Of a stretch of DNA of 64,000 bases, positions 23,233 to 33,473 are shown one piece after another; the stretch's first letter is position 1, and each line of letters begins with the position of its first letter. Source of the DNA: Platanthera guangdongensis (taxonomy: Eukaryota; Streptophyta; Magnoliopsida; Asparagales; Orchidaceae); assembly GCA_039583875.1 (NCBI GenBank), contig CM077150.1, positions 188,670,375 to 188,734,374 on the forward strand. Reading direction: 5' to 3'. The notes beneath the pieces are model-generated. The model saw only the letters and a program-made list of their open reading frames with translations, was not told the origin of the DNA and searched no databases. Both the position numbers and the translations under genes were made by a program.

Positions 23233-23583
23233 CGAGTGATATGCACGGGGCTCTGCCCCTACGACCAGTCACGACAGTATCTCCGTGTGATATTATCCCG
23301 GCCACAATATTGTCCCAGTGTGACAGGGCTCCCGACGCTCGCAAATCCCTGAGTGTTATACATATGCTCGTCACTCATTTTTGCGGTGTGGACGGGGTTT
23401 GTGAGCGGCGGGGAGAATACATTTGTATTTTAATTAAGAGGGTTTTGCCTATATGAGAGCACATTTTTTAAAATAAAAGAAAAACACAAATTTTAAAAAT
23501 TCGAATTTTTTTAATAAAAATGGGCAAAATCGTAAAACAAATGTTTAACCAAAGGGTGTTCTTCCCTTTTAATATAGTATAGA
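23233..23583 (-). mobile_element. Probable non-autonomous Helitron relic
   Basis: On the minus strand it starts TCTATACTATATTAAAAGGG, a typical plant Helitron 5' end, after an A. Near the other end is the hairpin GGGGC-AGA-GCCCC (23247-23259), then CTCG followed by T, one mismatch from the CTRR|T terminus. It is 351 bp, with no Rep/helicase coding. Confidence 0.4.
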
Positions 23584-23746
23584 TTATGCAACAATCACCA
23601 TAACACTAATTCTAATAGCTTATTAAATCTTAATCTTAGTTGCTATTTCAATTTTCTTTTAATTCCTTAGCTAATTAATGCAATCATTAATTATAAACAA
23701 CCTCAATTTAATTGATTCTTTAAATAAATTGTGTTCTAAGTAACAA

Positions 23747-24638
23747 TGATGTAGGATGGTGAACGTTAGGGTGCGCGGGGCCAAACCCACAATTAAATAA
23801 TCCCCTCTGATTCAAGCATAAAATTAAAGTACCAAGATATATGAAAATAAAGAATTTCTGTAAACTGCACTTAGAGCAGGAGAGAGTTCAAATCCCATGT
23901 TACTTAAGAGTTCAGTAAAAGCATTCTGCAGTACCAATCAATTTCTTTGTTATCTGCAGGGAGGCTGGCCGGCTGCAGGAAGTGGCGGGGAGGGCGGCTG
24001 CTGCTGCGGAGGCCAAATCTGCAGGCAGGAGGGCTGTCGGGATCTGCAGGGCTGTTTGGAGGAGCGGCGGTGGCTGCGGGAGCAGGGACGCAGGGAGGAG
24101 CCGGCGGATGAGGGCTTCCTGCGGGCGGCTGCCGCGGCTGGAGAAGGGAGCGGCGGTGGTTGCGGGAGCAGGGACGCACGGAGGAGCCGGCAGATGAGGG
24201 CTTCCTGCGGGCGGCTGCCGCGGCTGGAGAAGGGAGCGGCGGTGGTTGCTGGGTAGGGACGCACGGAGGAGCCGGCGGATGTAGGGATGGAGAAGATGGC
24301 GGGTGAGGAGATGAAGATACAAATCTCTCTTGGAGTCGGCACCAAGGAGGGCCTCCGGCGTCGGCACCGGTGGCGTGACTGCAGGAATCGGGAAGGAGCC
24401 GGCGGCTTGCTCTTTCCCAAAATCTCGATCCCTTTTGCTGCAACCCTAATCTCATATTTATAACAAACTTCATTACATCCAATGGTCCAGATTTGCCCGG
24501 ATGGGGGCTGCATCAAACCCTTAAAATATACTCAAAATATATAAACTAATATATCATTTCGACTCGCGCCGACCCTCCAGACGCAACCGCGGAGTCGGAT
24601 CGGCAATACGATCAACGGGCGGGGTCCGTTCCCCATCA
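23747..24638 (-). repeat. 3' LTR of element H
   Basis: 892 bp, matching 25958-26849 end to end. A minus-strand TATAAATA lies at 24455-24462. Downstream of it (in R/U5) is an 86-bp GC-rich repeat starting at 24061, 24147 and 24233 (third unit partial). The long minus-strand frames across it (23904-24516) lie in this repeat, occur in overlapping frames and look compositional. Confidence 0.93.
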
Positions 24639-24654
24639 TTTTCCCCTTGTTGGA
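24639..24654 (-). promoter_or_regulatory. Polypurine tract of element H
   Basis: The minus strand reads ACAAGGGGAAAA directly before the 3' LTR. Confidence 0.55.
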
Positions 24655-24674
24655 GAAGATTTGCCCTCAAATCT

Positions 24675-25877
24675 TTAGGGCTTCCAAGGAGGCTTCACGG
24701 GTGGTCTGCACTGTTTCCCACTGTCACCAATCATCAGATAAAAGCTTCCAATCCCAGATGCTGGTCTCACGATGCTGCAATTAATGTAATCACTGCCTTT
24801 GGGAGGCTTGGGCGGTGGCCTCAATCTCAGAATCTGACGGAACACTGTAGCAACTGGTAAGGGGGCAGCGCTCTCTAATCCTGCGCTGCAAATGATCATA
24901 TCGATCGGCGGTGTGAACAATGATGTATCGATCTGTGTCTCAGTATCACCTGGGTCGCAATCACCTGGGGACCAATCAACCTGAGCAAACTGCAGCAAGT
25001 CATCACCATGCCCCACCCAGTCTGGGCTCATATCCAAACCAACTGATTTGCCATCAGGGGCATTATCAAACATCAGAAAAGGGTCCCTAGCCGAGCTGAG
25101 AAGTGACTGCTCAAACCACTGTGACAAATCCATAAAAGTGAGCAGACGTCGCGAAGGTTCATAGGGCGGTACTACCACCATCAGACTGGATGTCCTTCTG
25201 CGCTCTATCCACGAGCGGGCAAATCTCTGAACGATAAGATTAGCTCTCTGCACTGTCCGGTACCACTGTCTCTGTAATAATCCTCTAATGCGTGACTAAA
25301 TCACGAGGACTGCTCCGGTGATCTTCTTGAAGGATCGGCGCTGAATAAACCCTCGGATGTGAGACTGCATCAAGACTGCTGCTCTTCTCTGTCGCTGCTC
25401 TAAAATCTCCTTAGCATCATTCTCACGCCAATTCTGCACATAACCTGCCCAAATGGCATCTTCTTTCTCTTCCCTTTCCCTCCTCTGCTTACTCTCTTCC
25501 ACTGTAGCTTGCTTGTTTCTTCCAAGCTCAACCCAAGATCTCTTTCTTGGGGACGGTGACGGAATATCATACGAGTAGGAGGAATGACGAACTGAAGGAT
25601 ATGTAGTAGATGACGGAGAATATGAATCGTAGGCATGGGAGGGGACTCGCCTCGATTCATGGGAATAAGTGGTGGAAGAAGGGGAATATGAATCGTAGGC
25701 TTGACGAGAGACTCGCCTCGATTCATAGGAGGGGTATGCAATGGAGGGGACATATGAAGAGTTATGCAAATAATAAGTAGCACGCGAGGAATTGATATTG
25801 GAGTGGAGGGAAGGGGGAGGAGCATCGGAATCATAATCCTCGGAATTATCAGAATCATAATAATAGGAGAGCGTCAT
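24675..25877 (-). pseudogene. IQ-motif protein carried by element H (one in-frame stop)
   Basis: A single minus-strand frame of 401 codons from ATG 25875-25877 (PBS 67 bp upstream) to a stop 37 bp from the 3' LTR, filling the element. Upstream TTG at 25887-25889 is in frame but less likely as start. N-terminus: Tyr/Ser/Asp-rich with two copies of YDSYSPSSTTY. About residues 110-165: charged helix (EESKQRREREEKEDAIWAGY). Then three IQ motifs: MQSHIRGFIQR, I-stop-SRIRGLLQR and VQRFARSWIER, with the Q positions at residues 171, 194 and 217, exactly 23 apart as in tandem calmodulin/light-chain sites. The middle Q is TAG (25296-25298; CAG expected). C-terminus: acidic with WF and PPPKPPKG segments, no domain recognised. 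By family analogy it could bind calmodulin; the role in transposition, if any, is unknown. It may be a captured host gene. Confidence 0.75.
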
Positions 25878-25943
25878 GGGTGTATGCAAAAGATTTTCGA
25901 GAATAGGAGAAGGATTGAAAAGTTTGAGAAAACTTTTCAGGTT

Positions 25944-25955
25944 CCTCTGATACCA
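25944..25955 (-). promoter_or_regulatory. Primer-binding site of element H (initiator-Met tRNA)
   Basis: The minus strand reads TGGTATCAGAGG, 2 nt from the 5' LTR. Confidence 0.85.
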
Positions 25956-25957
25956 AT

Positions 25958-26849
25958 TGATGTAGGATGGTGAACGTTAGGGTGCGCGGGGCCAAACCCA
26001 CAATTAAATAATCCCCTCTGATTCAAGCATAAAATTAAAGTACCAAGATATATGAAAATAAAGAATTTCTGTAAACTGCACTTAGAGCAGGAGAGAGTTC
26101 AAATCCCATGTTACTTAAGAGTTCAGTAAAAGCATTCTGCAGTACCAATCAATTTCTTTGTTATCTGCAGGGAGGCTGGCCGACTGCAGGAAGTGGCGGG
26201 GAGGGTGGCTGCTGCTGCGGCTGCCAAATCTGCAGGAAGGAGGGCTGTCGGGATCTGCAGGGCTGTTTGGAGGAGCGGCGGTGGCTGCGGGAGCAGGGAC
26301 GCAGGGAGGAGCCGGCGGATGAGGGCTTCCTGCGGGCGGCTGCCGCGGTTGGAGAAGGGAGCGGCGGTGGTTGCGGGAGCAGGGACGCGCGGAGGAGCCG
26401 GCGGATGAGGGCTTCCTGCGGGCGGCTGCCGCGGCTGGAGAAGGGAGCGGCGGTGGTTGCGGGGTAGGGACGCACGGAGGAGCCGGCAGATGTAGGGATG
26501 GAGAAGATGGCGGGTGAGGAGATGAAGATACAAATCTCTCTTGGAGTCGGCACCAAGGAGGGCCTCCGGCGTCGGCACCGGTGGCGTGACCGCAGGAATC
26601 GGGAAGGAGCCGGCGGCTTGCTCTTTCCCAAAATCTCGATCCCTTTTGCTGCAGCCCTAATCTCATATTTATAACAAACTTCATTGCATCCAATGGTCCA
26701 GATTTGCCCGGATGGGGGCTGCATCAAACCCTTAAAATATACTCAAAATATATAAACTAATATATCATTTCGACTCGCGCCGACCCTCCGGACGCAACCG
26801 CGGAGTCGGATCGGCAATACGATCAACGGGCGGGGTCCGTTCCCCATCA
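25958..26849 (-). repeat. 5' LTR of element H
   Basis: 892 bp partner of 23747-24638, with a minus-strand TATA box at 26666-26673 and the PBS at its left edge. It would start transcription towards the IQ-motif gene. Confidence 0.93.
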
Positions 26850-26879
26850 AACAATATTGGCATTCACACTAAATTCAAG

Positions 26880-27620
26880 TGGAGATGATACTTTCTCACT
26901 ATTTTAGTACTTATGAAATCAGTGCATTTGTCGAAATATAAGCACATATGTTAAATGAAGACATTAATGATATGCACCTGAAGAATGTTATAACCTCTAC
27001 AATGAGGGAATAGAACGTTAAAATGTCCCCAACCTCCATATGTTCAAGATTAATGCATCCAAACTCATTAACCCTAAATTTCACTATCTTGATAAGATGG
27101 TTACAAAGATTCGAGCCGACAGTTCAATCTTATCCAAAAGTTATTTAGTAGCTTGCCTCATTGAGTCCATTCCTGATTCTTGGTCAGGTTTCAACATTAT
27201 TCTTAGGCATGATCAATCTAACCACATCTATGTTCAAGTCCAAAATGCTACCCGCATAGAGGAAGAGTATAGAAACCATAACTCCAAATCTCTCAAAGAT
27301 CATGCGCTTAAGATTAGCCTTACTGAATCACATGGAAACTTTCGCTCTCGCTATCATTTCAAGCCCAAGGGTAAGAACCTTAAAAAGCTACTTTGGCACA
27401 AATCTTTGGACGTGTGCGAATGAATCTTGAGATAATTTCGAGGAAGATATTAGTCTTACATGATGTGATTTATGTGTCGAGAGTTAGGAAAAATTTAGTG
27501 AGTCGGTCATTAATGGAAAAGAAAGCCTATAAGATTGTATTAGAGTCAAATAAAGTTATATTAACTTTAAATAATATTTTTATTGGAAAGGCTTTGTATC
27601 TGAAGGTTTATATAAATTGA
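26880..27620 (+). pseudogene. Decayed Ty1/copia gag to protease region
   Basis: Plus-strand copia relic. Piece 27040-27423 has the gag pattern SYLVACLIESIPDSWSGFN followed by NATRIEEEYRN. Piece 27393-27620 has the protease/pre-integrase pattern VLHDVIYVSRVRKNLVSRSL and NKVILTLNNIFIGKALYLKV. Intervening sequence, including the zinc knuckle, is missing and stops are frequent. The integrase and RT do not follow. It flanks element H on the right. Confidence 0.65.
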
Positions 27621-28126
27621 ATAATATGGATTTGAAAGTTAATCAAATTATAACTCGGTAAATTGAATGTTTGTGTAAGTTTTTAGATTGCAATCATTTA
27701 TTTTATGTTAAATTAGTGTCCTTTCAGTACTCGAGTCATATTTTTATGTAACCATTACCCCTAAGGTTTTGTGGCTTTGTATGTCTTCATTCAATTGTGC
27801 AATTTATTTACACGCCCTCTCGTATTGTGCAATTTAATTACATGTCCTCTCGCATTTATACAACTTCACTTGTTTCCTTGCTTGTAAGCTTTAACTACTT
27901 AGTCTTATTTTAGATTTTGATTTATAAAAAATCATTATTGTAAGTTCAAAATTTGTCGAACGTGTGTTTGCATTGAGTAATCATCCATTATCCTCGGCAT
28001 AGGACCGTCCTGCGTCACATCTCCTAGCAGGATTCTAGGATAACAGGCTTTTATGAAGCGCGTGAATGAATTGAGTCTCACATCAAAATTGAAGGCACTT
28101 GCTGAGCTTAAGTACTAATTTAGACC
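27621..28126. other. Unassigned AT-rich sequence
   Basis: About 500 bp after the copia relic without a supported gene or repeat. Confidence 0.5.
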
Positions 28127-29306
28127 TCTTACCATCACCATAACTCCCTCCCACTACTCATAACTACTAAGCAAATCACCTGAAATTAATTCATAACTGC
28201 TGCAACTAAGCAATCCCATGCAATTACTGACTGTTTCCCTTGCATTCCAGTTACTACGTGAACTCACCTCCCTTCTACAGCCTTAGTCGACACTCCCACA
28301 TTCAATCCCCAACTCACAAAACCAGCCCCAGTAATCCTTGTACATGTTCCCAGCCCCTATCAACTGCAGTCCACGTCTATTCTTCTCCTACAACTCCTCT
28401 GCAACCCCACCACAGCAACTGCTTGAATTGCTGACCCAGGCCAAAGTGACTTGTAACTAACTTCCCTACACAAATATGGTATGTAAATGTTGGTTCCTTT
28501 CCCCTAGCAGTGGTATAAATCATCTCCCCTAGGATCTATATGATTGCAGCCCGTCTATGGTTTCAGGCCTGAATTTGTCAACTTGCAACAGTCAGTTAGA
28601 AATCCCCAACAATTACAGCCGTCAATTGACTTCCCATCCCATTCTTGCCTCCAATTCCCACAATAGACCACTGTCATTATATAATTGTGCAAGAATACAG
28701 TAGTCCAGCGACAGGAAAACATTAATTGTGATATCCAGTCCCAGATTCAGTAACCCTACTCTCCCTTGGCCCCAATTATTGTTGTAAGTTCTAATCATAA
28801 GTTATTATTACTTTATTGTTGATTATTTGATGAACTATCATATCATTTGTGATATTATTTTGCATATATTTTTCCAAAGCCTGGTTCTATTTGCAGAATT
28901 TATAGCTCTTAATGTTTAATTGAAGCAATCTCTCATTAATTTTAATTCAGTCTTGCTTGTGTTTCTAATTTCTAATCTCTAGTGTTAATGTTTGTAGATT
29001 TTAATATTAAATTTAAAATTTATTAGAAGTAAACATTGGACAATCGCATGCGCATTGCATCATTTTTTTAGAATTCCTAACATCTCCCCACTAACACTAA
29101 ATCATTAATATACCCTTAAGGCACACATTCACTCACTACACTTGACCCGTATCAAATACTTATCAGTTAATATGCAATAATGAAAATTATACAATATACA
29201 AAAAAGGTGTTCCCACAGTGATTACAATAGCATAACACGACATAAGAATCAGCTACTAATGGTTTCCTATGCCTTAGTTAAGGCATGTGATTCAAAAATA
29301 TATAAT
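28127..29306. repeat. 1.2-kb tandem duplication, copy 1
   Basis: Starts CTTACCATCACCATAACTCC and ends GATTCAAAAATATATAATT. It aligns along its length with copy 2, with many substitutions and small indels. It is CA/CT-rich in the first 600 bp, then AT-rich. No coding pattern is convincing. Confidence 0.85.
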
Positions 29307-30541
29307 TACCCTACCACCACCATAACTCCCTCACACTACTCATAACTACTAAGCAAATTCCCTGAAATTTATTCATAACTACTGCAACTAAGCAATCCTG
29401 GGCAACTATTGACTATTTCCCTTGCATTCCAGTGATTATGTAAACTCTCCTCCCTTTTGCAGTCGAAGTCGACAAGCCCACCTTTGATCCCCAACCCACA
29501 AAACCAACACCAGCAATCCATGTACACGTTCCCAACCCCTATCAACTGCAGGCCACGTCTAATCTCCTGTAACTGCCCCCTCTGCAACCCCTCTACAGCA
29601 ACTCCTGGAATTGTTGACCCGGGACAAACATGACCTGTAACCGCCTTCCCCACACAAATGTGGTCTGTAAGTGTTGTTGTTTCCTTCCCCCTAGAAGTCA
29701 AATACATCATTTCCCCTAGGATCCCTATGATTTCAGCCCATCTATGGTTCCAAGTCTGAAATTGTCTACTTGCAACAGCCAGTTAGTAAACCCCTACAAT
29801 TCCATCCAACAATTGGCTTCCACATCTCATTTCTTCCTCCAATTACCACAATCGATCACGGTCATTACATATCCACACCCCTACCACACCTCCATGCTGT
29901 CTCCATTCATCCAGGACAACAGAAATTGTGTGGGAATTCATCAATCCGGTGTCAGGAATACATTAATTGTGTTGTCAAGTCCCACATTCAGCAACCCAAC
30001 TCTCCCTTGGCCCCAATTATTCGTGTAAGTTCTAATTGTAAGTTATTATTACTCTATTGTAGATTATTTGGTGAACTATCATATATTTGGGATATTATTT
30101 ATATCTATTTTTACATAGTCTGGTTCTATTTGCAAAATTTATAGCTCTTAATGTTTAATTGAAACAATATCTCATTAATTTTAATTCAATCTTGCTTGTG
30201 TTTCTAATGTCTAATCACCAGTGTTAATGTTTGTAGATTTTAATATTAATTTTAAAATTTATTACAACTAAACATTGGACAATCACATGCACATTGCATC
30301 ATTTTTTTTGAATTCCTAACATCACCCCACCAACACTAAATCATTAGTGTTCCCTTAAGGCACATATTCACTCACTACACTTGCCTTGCATCCAATACTT
30401 ATCAATTAATATGCAATAATAAACACTATACAATCACAAAAAAGGCGCTCCCACAGTGATTACATTATCATAACATGACATAAGAATCAGCTACTCATGG
30501 TTTCCTACTTAGTTAACGCATGTGATTCAAAAATATATATT
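29307..30541. repeat. 1.2-kb tandem duplication, copy 2
   Basis: Directly abuts copy 1, same orientation, about 55 bp longer. Starts CCTACCACCACCATAACTCC and ends GATTCAAAAATATATATTG. The copies do not have TG...CA ends or flanking target duplications, so I call it a segmental tandem duplication rather than an LTR pair. Confidence 0.8.
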
Positions 30542-30564
30542 GCAGGTGGCATATCCTTCTCTTA

Positions 30565-31346
30565 GGCTGTGTTTGTTTCGCAGTGATTGGAGGAAGGAAT
30601 TGGAATTGGGTACCTTCAATTCCAATTCTTGTGTTCGTTTGACGCTTTTTAGGAAGGAATTGACATTCACGGAAAACCTATGGGTTTTGGAGGAAAGTGT
30701 TTGACCAAAACCCATGACACTCCAATTCTTGCGTTCGTTTGCTTATTTTAAGGGAGGGAATTGGTTTTGGCCCAAAACCCATGGGTTTTGCTATTTGAAA
30801 AATCCTTATGTAACCAAAAAACACCTCTTTAGCTCGGTTTTGGGACTATTCTTCCTGCAGAACCGCAGAACCTGCTCTATTTTAACAATAGCCGCCCTCC
30901 TTGTTCATCATCTGCCCAGACGAGCACGCTCCTCTGTCCACACGGGAACGACATCTTCGAACCCAGCCGCAGAACCTGCTCCATTTCCGCAGTCGAAGCC
31001 CTCCCTGTTCATCTTCTTCCCCGACGAACCTGCTGCTCTGTCCATCCAGAACGTCATAGTTGCACGCCCTCCCAGTTCATCTTCTTCCCCGACGAGCCTG
31101 CTCATCTGTCCAGACGCAAGCCGGCCGCCTCCACCTCAGACGGGAAAGTCATCTCCATACGCAAGCCGCCCTCCCTGTTCATCTTCTTCCCCCACATCTC
31201 CAGGGCTTTTTGAATTCTTTCTACCTCAAATCCTCTCCAAACGAACAATAAACTAAGGATTTTGACCCATTTCCAAAAACCCACAAATATTTGGTTTTGG
31301 TCAAAACCAATTCCATCCGTTGAAAACCCACCAAACGAACACACCC
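30565..31346. mobile_element. PIF/Harbinger (Tourist-like) MITE
   Basis: 782 bp with imperfect terminal inverted repeats (GGCTGTGTTTGTTTCG at left; complement of the right end GGGTGTGTTCGTTTGG) and target duplication TTA at 30562-30564 and 31347-31349. The subterminal phrase CAATTCTTG(T/C)GTTCGTTTG occurs twice at the left (30625, 30723). The centre (30880-31200) is made of imperfect repeats of CCCTCCCTGTTCATCTTCTT-type sequence. No transposase. Confidence 0.8.
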
Positions 31347-31449
31347 TTAACGAAATGGCATTAAGATATGTGAAGAGCTATTGACTTACTAAATTGCCAA
31401 AGCAGAAGAAATTGGACCGTGGAGCTTTCTTGAGATTTAGAATGCATAC

Positions 31450-32199
31450 CTTCACCTCCGGTGACCAGTGATCCATTGTTGTTAAAGCACACGGCATGAC
31501 CAAAGCGCACATATTCCCCAAATGAGGATAAACGACCTACTAAAATGCAAACATTGAATCCAATAGAAATTTTACGGAAATTGCAATGGCCGTGGAGAAA
31601 TGAAATAAAACCTGGGTTACAAGCCACCTGAACTGGTGCGCAGCCACGATCGCACTCGCAACAGGCGCCCTCGACGACGCATTGACGAACATCTCGTCGT
31701 CAGGGTCGACAACAGTCTGCTTCACCGCCGCCTTAAGCTCAGGCAGCACTTCAGACATTAACTCAGCAACCATTTCGTGCTCGGCGGCAAAAGATCCAGC
31801 GGCAGAGATCTCCCACAATGCAGACCTCGCCAACGATGACAATTCCTTCGGAATCCAATAAACAGAAGGGGACTCGACTCCCACGGCCGATGCTAGAGCA
31901 GCGCAGCAAAGGCAGAAGTCTATGATTTCTCTGATGATCGGCTTGGACACTTCTGCTAGCGGAAGAAGGGACTCTAAAAGCGATTTAACGGAGACGGGTG
32001 AGCCTGCAGGAGGAGCGTAGGAGGTTCTGGCAAAGGTTTCTCGGATCTGATCTGCTAATCTGATAAAATAGGAATCAGGGAAAGCAAGTTTAAGAAAGAG
32101 ACACGTAGAAAGAGAGAGAGAGTACCGGAGTAGTAGGTGACGCGGGACTGAGAGAAGCTTGCGAGGCGACATCTCCGGTGATGGGGGCGGAGAAGACAT
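31450..32199 (-). CDS. Host gene, 5' exons of an ARM-repeat protein (TTI2-like?)
   Basis: Two minus-strand exons: 31612-32199 (196 codons, ATG 32197-32199, starts MSSPPPSPEMSPRKLL) and 31450-31536 (29 codons), joined by a 75-bp GT-AG intron (31537-31611) in phase 0. The junction reads HQFRWLVTQ then VVYPHLGNMCALVMPCALT. Exon 2 ends DHWSPEVK with a GTATGC donor. Helical, leucine-rich, with no stops in 225 codons. I recall similar blocks in plant ARM-repeat proteins annotated as TELO2-interacting protein 2 (Tti2 family, a co-chaperone of PIK-related kinases), but could not check. Later exons are not visible to the left: a MITE, duplications and retroelements follow. The gene is therefore either truncated or has a very long intron. 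Confidence 0.7.
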
Positions 32200-32821
32200 C
32201 GATCAGGCCACGGCCGTTTGTTGGGTAAAGTGCCAGTGAGCTAAGGGTTCCGGGAGGAAAGTGCAGGAAATCCGACGGACGAGATCCGCTGCAATTTACC
32301 GTAAAGTGCGATCTAATGAATGTGAGTGCGCTGAGATGCGTGTACATCTTAGTGCACATATCTCAAAGCAGTGTGCGAGAGATCAAAGCGTGCACGCATC
32401 TCCGCGCGAGCTGAGATGCACTCGCAACCTTCAGATCTTGCGCACTGCACGGTGCAGTGCATTTTATGCACTGCACCACCCCCGGACCCTGAGCTAAGAC
32501 TATTTATTCAACGGAATCGAACCCATCAATGAACAAGAGACGGTGGATGAACTACGACTCGTTTGATGACAGGGAACACATTTGTTGATGCAAATTTTAA
32601 AAATGTTACTCCTAACCGCACCCCATTTATAATTGCAACTCGAAAATTCAAAAAAAATCAGAGAACACAATCTAAAATCTATGAGAAATATGAGAAGAAA
32701 TTAAAGAAACTCGAGATGAACAAAAAAAGAAACGAAAAATAAAATCAAAAATAAGTATTGATGTTGTCTCCAAAAAGCACTAAACACACTAAACGCACAC
32801 TCGCACATGAGTTGCGGGTAT
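32200..32821. other. Putative promoter region of the host gene
   Basis: No gene. It contains a perfect 12-bp inverted repeat with a 3-nt loop at 32451-32477 (arm GGTGCAGTGCAT) and, at 32310-32460, several GTGCA/TGCAC words. AT-rich from 32570. Confidence 0.5.
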
Positions 32822-33112
32822 CGGGTAAAATTCTCTCATTACTTGGTGCAAATAGTAAAATTCTCCATCATTGTAGTGCAAATAATAAAATTTTCCATCA
32901 TGGGGTACAAATAGTAAAATTCCTCATCATTGGATGCAAATAATAAAATTTCTCAACTTGGGTGCAAATAGTAAAATTACTCATTATTTGGTGCAAATAG
33001 TAAAATTCATCATCATTGGGGTGCAAATAGTAAAATTCTCCTTCATGGGGTGCAAATAGTAAAATTTTCCAACATGGAGGTGCAAATAGTAAAATTTCTC
33101 ATCTTGTGGTGG
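32822..33112. repeat. 29-bp minisatellite, about 9 copies
   Basis: GGTGCAAATAGTAAAATT followed by a CTC(C)ATCAT(TG)-type segment, repeated every 28-30 bp with variants such as ATGCAAATAATAAAATT. Confidence 0.85.
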
Positions 33113-33473
33113 TTAAGAGTCTTTGATTTCAAGGATAGCTAAATCATTTACATGGAGGGTGAATAGGTTTATTAGTCCTTAGTGACTATCTTTAAATTTT
33201 CTTTAGTTGGATGCTTTATTAGTTGATTATATTCTGCTTTCAAGGCATGCAACCTGCAATAAAGTCAACACAGAAAAGCACACGCAAAATTTATAGTGGT
33301 TCCCCTAACAAGGGTACATTCACTTTCCCTCACACCTATCCAACTATCTTGTTGGACTAGGTACTTCTTCAAAATTCTGCTCCAAAGAGCATACACCTCA
33401 GAATCTCTCAGTCTCCTCCAAAACTTACAGCTCAGCCACAAGGGCCAACAACTCAGTGATCAGCTGATCACCT
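33113..33473. repeat. Copia (SIRE-type) LTR D, left fragment
   Basis: Contains GAGGGTGAATAGG, TTTATAGTGGTTCCCC, GGGTACATTCACTTTCCC and a CTCAGCCACAAGGGCC block, the same order as in the LTR of element C (36495 on) but diverged. It is cut at 33473 by element A (target duplication TCACC) and resumes at 63355. Confidence 0.65.

Larger units (their letters stand above)
23747..26849 (-). mobile_element. Non-autonomous LTR retrotransposon carrying an IQ-motif gene (element H)
   Basis: Complete 3,103-bp element on the minus strand with target duplication AACAA (23742-23746 and 26850-26854), two 892-bp LTRs (TGATG...CATCA) and a 1,319-bp interior. The interior holds an initiator-Met PBS, one long reading frame and a purine-rich tract. 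There is no gag, protease, RT or integrase, so it must borrow these from another element. The LTRs differ at about 14 positions without indels (about 1.6%), so it is young. Its autonomous partner is not identifiable here. Confidence 0.93.

Noticed and set aside
23904..24516. Overlapping Pro/Ser-rich open frames in both LTRs of element H
   Set aside because: Three frames are open at once in a GC-rich 86-bp repeat with no start context downstream of the TATA box; composition explains them.
28127..30541. The 1.2-kb direct repeats as an LTR pair
   Set aside because: The copies abut with no interior, lack TG...CA ends and have no flanking target duplication.
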